Below are positions 5,389 to 12,513 of a stretch of 12,513 bases of DNA, in pieces (the stretch's first letter is position 1; the number at the start of each line of letters is the position of its first letter). The DNA lies in contig JAEUUM010000387.1 of assembly GCA_016787375.1 (NCBI GenBank), positions 1 through 12,513 of the forward strand, in the 5' to 3' direction. The notes beneath the pieces are model-generated. The model had not been told where the DNA came from, searched no databases, and saw only the letters and a list, made by a program, of their open reading frames with translations. This DNA comes from Saprospiraceae bacterium (lineage in GTDB: Bacteria > Bacteroidota > Bacteroidia > Chitinophagales > Saprospiraceae). The position numbers were made by a program, and so were the translations under genes.

Positions 5389-7521
5389 ATGGTTTATGAA
5401 TCAAAAAGTATCCGGAATGTCGTCTTGCTCGGCCATCCCGGATCTGGTAAAACGACTTTGGCTGAAGACATGTTGTTTGAAGCCAAAGGAATCAGTAAGC
5501 GGGGAAGTGTAGAGGACGGAAACACAATTTCTGATTACACTTCCATCGAACAATCAAAAGGAAATTCGATTTTCAGTACCCTGATGCACGCAGGCTGGAA
5601 GGATTCCAAAATCAATATAATAGATACTCCGGGATATGACGATTTTATTGGGGAGGTCTTATCTTCATTAAAAGTAGCAGATACCGCCATCATGGTATTG
5701 AATGCAAAAAGCGGTGTTGAAGTTGGTACCGAGATCATCTGGGAATACATAGAAAAATTTAAAACACCGGCAATGTTTGTCGTCAATCAGCTTGATCATG
5801 AAAAAGCAGATTATGATAACTGCATTCAGCAGGCTACCAGCCGATTTGGAAGTCATTTGATACCAGTGCAATATCCACTCAACCCAGGTAAAGATTTTAA
5901 CAGTATAATTGACGCATTGAGGATGGTTATGTATACGTTTCCGGCAAATGGCGGTAAACCAGAGAAAAAACCCATCCCTGAAAGCGAAATGCCACGCGCA
6001 ATGGAAATGCACAACAAACTGGTAGAAGCCGCAGCAGAAAACGAGGAAGGTCTTATGGACAAATTTTTTGAACAAGGCACCCTTGATGAGGCAGATTTGA
6101 CAAAAGGTTTAACAATAGCCATCGCGAACCAACAAATTTTTCCAATTTTTTGCGCTTCGGGCGGCAAAAATATGGGAAGTGGACGTATAATGGGTTTCAT
6201 AAATGACATTTGCCCATCACCTATTGATCGACCTGCAGCAGAATTAGAGGATGGCGGTACCCTGGTTTGTGATGATAAAGGAGATACCACCATTTTTATT
6301 TATAAAACAATGACCGAGCCAAATGTTGGAAATGTCTCTTATTTCAAGGTTTACTCAGGTTCTCTAAAAACGGGAGATGAATTAACCAACCACAACAACC
6401 GAACTGTAGAAAGATTTAACCAGATTTTTGTGTCAAATGGCAAAATCAGAGAAGCCGTTAATGAATTGAAAGCTGGAGATTTAGGAGTCACTGTAAAATT
6501 GAAAAATTCACACTCAAATAATACCCTCACCACAAAAAATAATGACAAAGGTATAGACCCAATACACTTCCCTGAACCCCGAATAAGAGCAGGTGTAAAA
6601 CCGCCGAGTAAACAGGATATGGAAAAACTCATCAAGGCACTTCATCAAATTCAGGAAGAGGATCCGACCCTTATTTTGGAACAAAATAGTCAATTAAAAC
6701 AAACCATCATGCATGGCCAAGGTCAACTGCACATGGATATCATCAAATACCGAATAGAAAAAGTTAATGGTATCCATATGGAATTTGAAAGGCCACGAAT
6801 CCCTTATCGGGAAACAATAACTCGTGAGGCAAATGAAACCTACCGACATAAAAAACAATCAGGAGGTTCGGGACAGTTTGCAGAGGTTCACATGCGTATT
6901 GAGCCGTATCATGAGGGTATGCCAGACCCACATGGTCTAAATGTCAAAAAAACAGAAATAGATGAATTGCCGTGGGGCGGGAAACTCGTTTTTGTTTGGT
7001 GTATAGTTGGTGGTTCTATTGACGCCAAATTCTCTAACGCCATCAAAAAAGGTGTTATGATGAAAATGGAAAACGGTCCGCTGACAGGTTCAGCTTGCAC
7101 GGATATCAGAGTTTGCATTTTTGACGGCAAAATGCACCCTGTTGATTCGAATGATATGGCATTTCAGATAGCAGGTGCACAGGCCTTCAAGAATGCTTTC
7201 AAAAACGCGAACCCTCAGATTTTGGAACCTATTCAAAACCTCGAAATCCTTTGCCCGGATGAAGTAATGGGTGACATCATGGGCGACCTGCAAACCCGTC
7301 GAGCCATGATTGTCGGAATGGATAGTGATGGCCACTACCAAAAAATTCTTGCAAAAGTCCCCTTAGCTGAACTGTATCAGTACAATTCAACTTTAAGGTC
7401 AATATCTCAGGGTAGGGCAAAATTCAAGATGTCATTTGCGGAATTCCAGGCTGTACCTATTGATATTCAACAGAAACTGGCAGCAGAATACCACGATCAT
7501 GAACATGATGAAGATGTGTAA
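5389..7521 (+). CDS. EF-G paralog (EF-G2-like translational GTPase)
   Basis: The product is a 710-residue translation-factor GTPase with EF-G domain order: G domain (about 1-270), beta-barrel domain II, domain III (PPSKQDMEKLIKAL...EEDPTL, then GQGQLHMDII), domain IV with GGSGQFAEVHMRI (492-504), and the domain V region ending at SFAEFQ. It differs from canonical EF-G in the GTPase motifs. The P-loop is GHPGSGKT (15-22) instead of AHVDHGKT, switch I is KGNSI (57-61) instead of RGITI, switch II is DTPGY (79-83) where canonical EF-G has the catalytic His, and NKxD is NQLD (133-136). These mark it as an EF-G2-like paralog rather than the housekeeping fusA. The C-terminus ends in a His/Asp/Glu-rich tail. 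It may act in translocation under special conditions. It appears to be a single-gene unit. Confidence 0.93.
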   Translation: MVYESKSIRNVVLLGHPGSGKTTLAEDMLFEAKGISKRGSVEDGNTISDYTSIEQSKGNSIFSTLMHAGWKDSKINIIDTPGYDDFIGEVLSSLKVADTAIMVLNAKSGVEVGTEIIWEYIEKFKTPAMFVVNQLDHEKADYDNCIQQATSRFGSHLIPVQYPLNPGKDFNSIIDALRMVMYTFPANGGKPEKKPIPESEMPRAMEMHNKLVEAAAENEEGLMDKFFEQGTLDEADLTKGLTIAIANQQIFPIFCASGGKNMGSGRIMGFINDICPSPIDRPAAELEDGGTLVCDDKGDTTIFIYKTMTEPNVGNVSYFKVYSGSLKTGDELTNHNNRTVERFNQIFVSNGKIREAVNELKAGDLGVTVKLKNSHSNNTLTTKNNDKGIDPIHFPEPRIRAGVKPPSKQDMEKLIKALHQIQEEDPTLILEQNSQLKQTIMHGQGQLHMDIIKYRIEKVNGIHMEFERPRIPYRETITREANETYRHKKQSGGSGQFAEVHMRIEPYHEGMPDPHGLNVKKTEIDELPWGGKLVFVWCIVGGSIDAKFSNAIKKGVMMKMENGPLTGSACTDIRVCIFDGKMHPVDSNDMAFQIAGAQAFKNAFKNANPQILEPIQNLEILCPDEVMGDIMGDLQTRRAMIVGMDSDGHYQKILAKVPLAELYQYNSTLRSISQGRAKFKMSFAEFQAVPIDIQQKLAAEYHDHEHDEDV

Positions 7522-7551
7522 TAATCATAAGTTAAATTTGTCTTAATCAAA

Positions 7552-7562
7552 AAGTATTACTT
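7552..7562. promoter_or_regulatory. Dyad overlapping the -33 element, possible operator
   Basis: AAGTATTACTT is a perfect palindrome around a central T (5-bp arms), and its right arm overlaps the TTG of the promoter for the cysteine-rich protein. The flanking AATCAA (7545-7550) and TTGATT (7561-7566) add a second inverted pair. A repressor bound here would occlude the promoter. The arms are short and AT-rich, so this is tentative. Confidence 0.25.
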
Positions 7563-7591
7563 GATTTTCATCAGTCAAAAACTTAACTTTG
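7561..7591 (+). promoter_or_regulatory. Bacteroidota-type promoter of the cysteine-rich secreted protein
   Basis: TTG (7561-7563) is followed after 20 nt by TAACTTTG (7584-7591), an exact match to the Bacteroidota TTG-N19-21-TAnnTTTG promoter. Transcription would start near 7598, leaving an A/T-rich leader of about 32 nt before the ATG at 7630. This is the best promoter match in the window. Confidence 0.75.
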
Positions 7592-7629
7592 TATCGAGAA
7601 AAGTATTTATCAATAAATAATAATTTAAA

Positions 7630-8076
7630 ATGAAAAAATTAATTTTTGTAGTAGCACTTTTAGGTGTTTTTTCTTTAGGTGCAAACGCACAAGCTTGTTG
7701 TGCTAAGAAATCGGGTGCAGCTTGCACAAAAACAGCATCTGCCAGTACAGCAACTCCTGATGATGCAGCGATAGCAACTTTGGCTTCTAATGATGCTTCT
7801 ATTGAAAAAAGAAAAGATGAGGCTACTGGTGCTTCATATTACGTAAGAAAAGAAGTTTGTGAGAAAAGTGGCAAAGTTTCATACAACAAAGTTGAGTACT
7901 GCTCAAAAGAGGGAAAATTTGTAAACGTCAGTCCATCTGATGCTTCAGGTTCTGCAAAATCTTGTTGTACAAGCAAAGCTTCTTGCTCAAAAAATTCTGC
8001 TGCAGGAGCATGTTGCGCTAAAAAAGGTGCATCTGCTGATGCTGCTGTTAAGACCGTTAGCAACGATAACAAATAA
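7630..8076 (+). CDS. Cysteine-rich secreted protein, possibly metal-binding
   Basis: I do not recognise a named family. The 148-residue product has a clear signal peptide (about 1-20, ending GANA before QACC). The mature part contains ten cysteines: 23, 24, 32, 77, 91, 112, 113, 119, 128 and 129. The module ACCAKK appears at 22-27 and again at 127-132, with SCC at 111-113 between. The tails are Ala/Ser/Thr/Lys-rich and probably disordered. The centre (about 55-100; ASYYVRKEVCEKSGKVSYNK, then VEYCSKEGKFVNV) looks like a small folded beta domain with two cysteines. An even number of exported cysteines suits disulfides or thiol metal ligation; the CC and CxxxxxC spacing would suit soft metals. 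It is flanked by a strong promoter match and a strong terminator, so it is likely monocistronic and well expressed. Confidence 0.88.
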   Translation: MKKLIFVVALLGVFSLGANAQACCAKKSGAACTKTASASTATPDDAAIATLASNDASIEKRKDEATGASYYVRKEVCEKSGKVSYNKVEYCSKEGKFVNVSPSDASGSAKSCCTSKASCSKNSAAGACCAKKGASADAAVKTVSNDNK

Positions 8077-8121
8077 TACCTGTTTTCTTGGTACTTAATT
8101 AATTTTTAGGATTAAGTAACT

Positions 8122-8157
8122 ATCCCTACAAATCTAAGATTTGTAGGGATTTTTTTT
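8122..8157 (+). terminator. Strong rho-independent terminator
   Basis: ATCCCTACAAATC (8122-8134) and GATTTGTAGGGAT (8138-8150) form a perfect 13-bp stem with a 3-nt loop, followed by seven more T residues. It lies 45 nt after the stop of the cysteine-rich protein gene and is the clearest terminator in the window. Confidence 0.95.
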
Positions 8158-8390
8158 GCGATTTACACTTCAAAGAAAGGGGATCAATAATTATCGTACT
8201 TTATATTGGTCAATTTTGCTTATTGTCTAACATGACCTTTGCATCGTCAACATTTAATCATCGCTTTGTTTGCAATGTTCTTTAAAATTCAAACCCTTCA
8301 AAAAATTAATTGCTTACCTATGCCATAATAGTTCGATATCAAAAGTCGTAAAAACAATTGAATGCATTGCTTTTTCAGTTCTCCCATTGG
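8158..8390. other. Intergenic stretch with nothing recognised
   Basis: Between the terminator of the cysteine-rich gene and the end of uvrA (convergent genes) I see no coding potential with a plausible start, no RNA gene, and no hairpin followed by a T-run that would serve uvrA. The stop of uvrA is at 8391; its terminator is not evident. Confidence 0.6.
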
Positions 8391-11222
8391 TTATTTAACT
8401 TTTTCAGCTAAAAATTTTGCGGTATAGGACTTTTCAACTTTTACCAGATCTTCAGGTGTACCTTGAAATACAACTTCACCGCCGTGTTTGCCAGCATCAG
8501 GTCCCAGATCGATGACCCAATCTGCCGATTTGATGATGTCCATGTTGTGTTCGACTACCAATACCGTATGACCTTTTTCGACTAGTGCCTGCATTGCATC
8601 AAGAAGCTTTCGATTATCATGAAAATGTAATCCGGTTGTTGGTTCATCAAATATGAAAAAGATATGTTCACCTGCTGATTCACGAGTGAGGAATGATGCG
8701 AGCTTAACCCTTTGCGCTTCACCACCTGATAGCGATGACGATGATTGACCCATTTTTACATAACCCAGGCCAACATCAATGAGTGGTTGAAGTTTCCTTA
8801 CAATGTCTTTTTCTGTTTTGAAAAACTCTACTCCTTCTTCAATGCTCAAATCTAGAATTTCAAAAATATTCTTTTCATGGTATTGCACATCGAGAACTTC
8901 TTCTTTGAATCTTTTTCCCTTACAATCCTCGCAAATTAAATGTACATCCGCAAGAAACTGCATTTCAACAACTTGCGAACCTTCACCTTGGCATGCTTCA
9001 CACCTTCCACCATCAGTATTAAACGAAAAATGTCTGGATTCAAAACCACGGATTCGGGACAGTGGTTGTTCTGACATCAATTTTCTGATTGCATCATAAG
9101 CTTTCACATAGGTGACTGGGTTTGATCTGGAAGATTTACCAATCGGACTTTGATTAACAAACTCGAGACCTGTGATTAATTTAAAATCTCCCTTTAATTG
9201 AACTGACCCTGCAGAAGTCTCCAATGTACCTTCAACCAGTTTTTTTAAAGTCGGATACAGAATATCCTTCACAAAAGTAGTTTTCCCTGAGCCGGACACA
9301 CCACTTACGACAGTAAATGCATTTAATGGTATGGTTACTGAAATATTTTTTAAATTGTGCAGGGTTGCATTAGAAATTTCAATTCGATTGGCCGACTTTC
9401 GCCTGATAGCCGGCAGAGGAATTGACATCCTGCCATTCATATATTTTGTTGTAAGGCTACCTTCTGCTTTTGAAAAGATATCATTATACGCACCAGCAAA
9501 TACAACTTCTCCACCATGTATACCTGCTCCCGGCCCCATGTCTATTAGATAATCTGCATTCTTAATAACTTCTTCTTCGTGTTCTACAACGATAACGGTG
9601 TTCCCCAAATCGCGCAACTTCCTCAAAACACTCACCAGGCGTGCTGTGTCCCGCGGGTGCAGTCCAACACTAGGTTCGTCAAGAATGTACATCGAATTGG
9701 TCAGATTGCTGCCGAGAGTTCTGGTCAGATTTATGCGCTGAGTCTCACCACCACTCAATGTGTTTGAGATGCGGTTTAATGATAAATATCCTAAACCAAC
9801 ATCCATCATGACGGTTAATCGATTATTAATCTCGAGCAAAATTCTTTTGGCAATTTGTGTGTCGTGATCTGAAATGTTTAGATTTTTGAAAAACTCAAGC
9901 ATTTCATCAATAGGTATTTCTAAGAGTTCCCCAACAGTTGTATCATTGATTTTAACGTAACTTGCTTCTTTTCTCAGTCTGGTGCCATCGCATTCCGGGC
10001 AGTTGGTTCTGCCTCTATACCTTGCCAAGAGCACCCTGTTTTGAATTTTATACAACTGCTCCTCAAGCATTTTAAAAAAACTGTCGATACCCGAAAAGTA
10101 AGCAGTGCCTTTCCAAAGCATGTTTTTTTCAGATTTGGATAGATCCTTATAGGGTGCATGCACCGGAAACCCGACTTTGTGTGCAGCAGTTATAAGGGCG
10201 GTCAGGTACTCATTTGATTTTTCACCTCGCCAGCAAGCCACAGCACCTTCAAACACAGTAAGGGATTTATCAGGAATTACTTTGTCTTCGTCAATGCCCA
10301 TAATTTTGCCGTAACCCTCACAGGTTCTGCAACAACCATAAGAATTGTTGTAGTTAAAAAGTTGAGCGTTTGGTTCTAAAAATTCAATTCCATCAAGTTC
10401 AAATCGATTATTAAAAAGTTTGGGTGTTTCATTGGTTAAAATAATACATTCACCTTCTGCCTCTTGAAATGATATGTTAATGGAATCTGCCATTCGCTGT
10501 TTGTTCTCCTCACTATCGTGTTGTACAATAACCCTGTCAACAACCACCCAAATATCATGAAAGTCGACAGGCAGAGATTTAAGAATCGATTTGTCTGAAA
10601 TGATATCATCAATTTGCAGAATTTCATTTTTTAATACAAGTCTGTTAAATCCCTTTTGTTGAATCATGTCCAAAACCATCTCCGGCTTTTTACCATTGAA
10701 TCGTCTTTTCAATGGCATACAAATCAGTACTTTTTCACCTTCAGGAAGAGTGTGTATATAATCTGTCACATCTGAGATTTGATGCTTTTTAACTTGTTGT
10801 CCTGAAATGGGTGAAATGGTTTTGCCAACCCTTGCATAAAGCAGACGAATAAAATCATAAATCTCCGTCATCGAACCAACAGTAGACCTGTTATTGCCAC
10901 CGGATACTTTTTGTTCGATTGCTATTGCAGGACAGATACCTTTTATGTAGTCAACTTCCGGCTTTTTCATTCTTCCTAAAAACTGGCGGATATAAGCTGA
11001 AAGGCTCTCAACATACCTGCGCTGCCCTTCTGCATACAGTGTGTCAATGGTGATGGAAGATTTACCAGAACCTGAGACTCCTGTTACTACAACGAGCTCA
11101 TTGCGAGGTATTTCGAGGTCAATATTTTTAAGATTATTTGAGCGAGCACCTTTGATAAGGATTTTATTGTTATTGCTTTGAGGTTGTTTTGACTTGCTCT
11201 TTTTGACTTCCTTTAATTCCAT
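8391..11222 (-). CDS. uvrA: Excinuclease ABC subunit A (UvrA)
   Basis: UvrA is the damage-sensing ATPase that loads UvrB in nucleotide excision repair. The 943-residue product has both ABC modules: Walker A GVSGSGKSS (48-56), signature LSGGETQR (from 489) and Walker B with Asp515-Glu516; then Walker A GVSGSGKTT (641-649), signature LSGGEAQR (from 831) and Walker B Asp859-Glu860. The C-terminal zinc module is intact (C741-x2-C744-x19-C764-x2-C767), and CPEC at 408-411 is the conserved CPxCxGxRL segment. The N-terminal zinc module has only its second pair (C298, C301); the first is replaced by NRFELDGIEFLEP. I recall this as usual for the shorter Bacteroidota UvrA form. A Lys/Ser/Gln-rich extension of about 19 residues precedes the first strand. 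The start is the first ATG in frame, with a promoter match just upstream. Confidence 0.97.
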   Translation of the reverse strand: MELKEVKKSKSKQPQSNNNKILIKGARSNNLKNIDLEIPRNELVVVTGVSGSGKSSITIDTLYAEGQRRYVESLSAYIRQFLGRMKKPEVDYIKGICPAIAIEQKVSGGNNRSTVGSMTEIYDFIRLLYARVGKTISPISGQQVKKHQISDVTDYIHTLPEGEKVLICMPLKRRFNGKKPEMVLDMIQQKGFNRLVLKNEILQIDDIISDKSILKSLPVDFHDIWVVVDRVIVQHDSEENKQRMADSINISFQEAEGECIILTNETPKLFNNRFELDGIEFLEPNAQLFNYNNSYGCCRTCEGYGKIMGIDEDKVIPDKSLTVFEGAVACWRGEKSNEYLTALITAAHKVGFPVHAPYKDLSKSEKNMLWKGTAYFSGIDSFFKMLEEQLYKIQNRVLLARYRGRTNCPECDGTRLRKEASYVKINDTTVGELLEIPIDEMLEFFKNLNISDHDTQIAKRILLEINNRLTVMMDVGLGYLSLNRISNTLSGGETQRINLTRTLGSNLTNSMYILDEPSVGLHPRDTARLVSVLRKLRDLGNTVIVVEHEEEVIKNADYLIDMGPGAGIHGGEVVFAGAYNDIFSKAEGSLTTKYMNGRMSIPLPAIRRKSANRIEISNATLHNLKNISVTIPLNAFTVVSGVSGSGKTTFVKDILYPTLKKLVEGTLETSAGSVQLKGDFKLITGLEFVNQSPIGKSSRSNPVTYVKAYDAIRKLMSEQPLSRIRGFESRHFSFNTDGGRCEACQGEGSQVVEMQFLADVHLICEDCKGKRFKEEVLDVQYHEKNIFEILDLSIEEGVEFFKTEKDIVRKLQPLIDVGLGYVKMGQSSSSLSGGEAQRVKLASFLTRESAGEHIFFIFDEPTTGLHFHDNRKLLDAMQALVEKGHTVLVVEHNMDIIKSADWVIDLGPDAGKHGGEVVFQGTPEDLVKVEKSYTAKFLAEKVK

Positions 11223-11255
11223 GGCGTGCTCTTGGTATTACTTTTAACGGTACAA

Positions 11256-11287
11256 CAAAAGTGTAAAAGTATGGTTTTTGAATCAAA
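11256..11287 (-). promoter_or_regulatory. Candidate promoter of uvrA
   Basis: On the minus strand, TTTG (11287-11284) and CACTTTTG (11263-11256) are separated by 20 nt, matching TTG-N20-TAnnTTTG with one mismatch. Transcription would start near 11249, about 27 nt before the uvrA ATG. I saw no LexA-like or other damage-response operator. Confidence 0.45.
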
Positions 11288-11362
11288 GCACTATTTAGGT
11301 TTCGAAAAAATCCAGATTGTGGCGGTCAATTACCAAGAACTACTAAAACAAATTAGCCTTGA

Positions 11363-11896
11363 CTAATCTTCAGATTTTTTGTGGTCTATTACCTCATTTG
11401 ATTTTTGGTAAAATTTCTTGAATCCGGGCTGAAGTCTGGAAAAGCTCTCTTTAACCTTGATTGGTAAAGATTCTAAAACAGTAAGACTAATCGAAGTGTC
11501 TTTTGTTTTGGATGAAATAATTTCAGCTTTATTGAAGAAAGCAATTAATCCACTGAACAAAATAGCAAACAAAAAAGACAAAGTGATACCGTTTAACATT
11601 TTTTCCGGTTTTTTAATATTGGCTTTTTTTGCAGCGGTTGTAAACATATCGGCCAGATATTTGCTAAACGACCACCCTATAAAACAACAAAAAATAAAAG
11701 TTATTAAGAACAGCAGAACGCCATCACTTCCCCACATACCTGCCACTTTATCATATATGATTGGCCCAAGGTAAATACCAGTCAACAAACCGGCAAGAAA
11801 TGGGAACAATCTAAAGATCTTGTTCATAGGTTCATTTTTATAACCCATATAAAAACCGTACACAATGCAAATCGCAAATACCACATCAATGAGCAT
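11363..11896 (-). CDS. CvpA-family inner membrane protein
   Basis: The product is a 177-residue membrane protein with four predicted transmembrane segments at about 2-18, 29-49, 60-80 and 102-122, followed by a hydrophilic charged tail of about 50 residues ending HKKSED. The start MLIDVVFAICIVYGFYMGYKN and the segment before the last helix (KKPEKMLNGITLSFLFAILFSGLIAF) follow the CvpA pattern (helix, G-rich loop, N-G before helix 4). CvpA of E. coli is needed for colicin V production, and homologs have been linked to envelope stress tolerance. The precise role in Bacteroidota is not established. It lies upstream of uvrA on the same strand with a 140-nt gap containing a uvrA promoter candidate, so co-transcription is uncertain. 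Confidence 0.85.
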   Translation of the reverse strand: MLIDVVFAICIVYGFYMGYKNEPMNKIFRLFPFLAGLLTGIYLGPIIYDKVAGMWGSDGVLLFLITFIFCCFIGWSFSKYLADMFTTAAKKANIKKPEKMLNGITLSFLFAILFSGLIAFFNKAEIISSKTKDTSISLTVLESLPIKVKESFSRLQPGFKKFYQKSNEVIDHKKSED

Positions 11897-11943
11897 ATTT
11901 TGTATTTTTTAGATTATTGCCACAAAAATGAGGCATTTTTCTG

Positions 11944-11951
11944 TAGTTTTG
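11944..11951 (+). promoter_or_regulatory. -7 element of the right-edge gene
   Basis: TAGTTTTG matches TAnnTTTG exactly, 57 nt upstream of the ATG at 12009. A TTG at 11917-11919 is 24 nt upstream, somewhat longer than ideal. The divergent gap 11897-12008 must also hold the start site for the minus-strand CvpA gene, for which I see only a one-mismatch -7 candidate (11930-11923). Confidence 0.4.
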
Positions 11952-12008
11952 TATCCTCAAAGTAATTTAAATCGAAATCCAACGTATTAACTGAAAATCC
12001 TAAGACCC

Positions 12009-12513
12009 ATGATAAAATCAATTCTCCTGCATCTAGTGAAGTGTTCTGTTATATTATTTTTAGTCTTGCCGGGCCTAAATCTCAGCGCAGAAAACAGTCA
12101 CTTCGATAAATCATTATGCAATCAAATTGCGGATACCATCCAACTACCCAAGGTTTTTATCATAGGAGAACATGAAAAAGAATACGACAAAATGACAGCC
12201 CGTTACCCTAATTCCGTCTTGTCGGCCTGTGATGATGATGTAAACAAAGCTTTCAAGTATTGGATGGGTATGCTTCAGGAAATGCAGGTCTTTGCCTCCC
12301 GGACCAATTTTGAACTAAAAGGAGCAAAATTCTGGCTGAATACTTTTTTCGCACCTGATGGTCAAATTGATTACATGGTTTATTATCTCAAGCCATCCAG
12401 TCGCAATATCCCCGAAAAAGAAATGCGATTTTTTCTTTCTGAATTTATGAAACAATATAAACTACCACTAACCAACAAATCAGGTTTTGCACATTATGGC
12501 CATGTTTCGTTTC
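12009..12513 (+). CDS. Exported protein of unknown function, partial (C-terminus missing)
   Basis: The reading frame is open from the ATG at 12009 to the right edge (168 codons and one base), with no stop. The N-terminus (MIKSILLHLVKCSVILFLVL, then PGLNLSAENS) is a signal peptide, so the product is exported. The mature part begins with a strand-like segment (KVFIIGEHEKEYDKM) followed by a helical region (DDDVNKAFKYWMGMLQEMQVFA), then KGAKFWLNTFFAPDGQIDYM and VYYLKPSSRNIPEKEMRFFL. The central strand-turn-strand with PDG followed by LKPxSRN resembles, from memory, small secreted proteins of Saprospira-like bacteria. I cannot assign a function. Two Cys at about 37 and 74 could pair. The frame is convincing because it starts with a signal peptide, has a promoter-like element upstream and shows protein-like composition. 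Confidence 0.8.
   Translation, partial: MIKSILLHLVKCSVILFLVLPGLNLSAENSHFDKSLCNQIADTIQLPKVFIIGEHEKEYDKMTARYPNSVLSACDDDVNKAFKYWMGMLQEMQVFASRTNFELKGAKFWLNTFFAPDGQIDYMVYYLKPSSRNIPEKEMRFFLSEFMKQYKLPLTNKSGFAHYGHVSF

Noticed and set aside
5668..6075. 135-codon minus-strand open frame inside the EF-G paralog
   Set aside because: It is fully antisense to a clearly conserved gene, has a Cys/Phe/His-rich unnatural composition, and no promoter or family motif.
5853..6293. 146-codon minus-strand open frame inside the EF-G paralog
   Set aside because: Same reasons: antisense to a conserved domain, with low-complexity Ser/Pro composition.
7489..7521. His/Asp/Glu-rich tail of the EF-G paralog as a metal-binding site
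   Set aside because: It is a short disordered acidic tail; such ends are common and there is no structural pattern of ligands.
8361..8368. AATGCATT palindrome downstream of uvrA
   Set aside because: An 8-bp AT-rich palindrome is expected by chance and is not linked to a promoter or T-run.
8803..9099. 98-codon plus-strand open frame inside uvrA
   Set aside because: It is a shadow of the UvrA zinc-module region (complementary codons) without independent evidence.
11352..11367. ATTAG/CTAAT mini-hairpin at the end of the CvpA gene
   Set aside because: The stem has only 5 bp, overlaps the stop codon and lacks a clean T-run, so it is too weak to call a terminator.

Overview
The window looks like an ordinary chromosomal segment of a Bacteroidota bacterium. 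It is AT-rich. Several genes are preceded by the Bacteroidota-type promoter (a TTG/TTTG element about 20 nt upstream of a TAnnTTTG -7 element). Shine-Dalgarno sequences are weak, and exported proteins have short N-termini ending in NAQ-type or LxxC lipobox signals. The gene set fits this too: a TetR-TolC-MFP order, the short UvrA form with only one complete zinc module, and an EF-G paralog. The last, incomplete gene resembles a family I associate with Saprospira-like members, but that is a weak inference. I see no rRNA, tRNA, CRISPR array, transposase or attachment site.

Layout. Positions 1-2107 (minus strand) hold the promoter-proximal part of a multidrug efflux operon: a TetR regulator, a TolC-like outer membrane channel whose start overlaps the regulator's stop (ATGA), and the first 47 codons of a lipoprotein periplasmic adaptor. 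The inner membrane pump should lie beyond the left edge. Positions 2190-2667 (minus) are a self-contained unit for a small secreted protein, with promoter and terminator. Positions 2755-5178 (plus) are a tightly packed three-gene operon: a monoheme cytochrome c lipoprotein, anhydro-N-acetylmuramic acid kinase (anmK) and an extended SDR epimerase/reductase. Both junctions overlap, and anmK apparently starts with TTG. A 210-nt gap with an AT-rich hairpin precedes a large EF-G-like GTPase (5389-7521) whose GTPase motifs differ from canonical EF-G. Next is a small secreted protein with ten cysteines (7630-8076), flanked by a good promoter match and a strong terminator. The right part has uvrA (8391-11222, minus), a CvpA-family membrane protein (11363-11896, minus), and the start of an exported protein running off the right edge (12009 onward, plus).

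How the genes relate. The efflux genes form one functional unit. The cytochrome-anmK-SDR genes share a transcript, but no single pathway obviously links them; anmK is a cell-wall recycling enzyme. The remaining genes are mostly single units. I do not find a convincing previously undescribed multi-gene system. The items most worth a second look are the EF-G paralog with DTPGY/NQLD motifs and the cysteine-rich secreted protein with dyad symmetry in its promoter.
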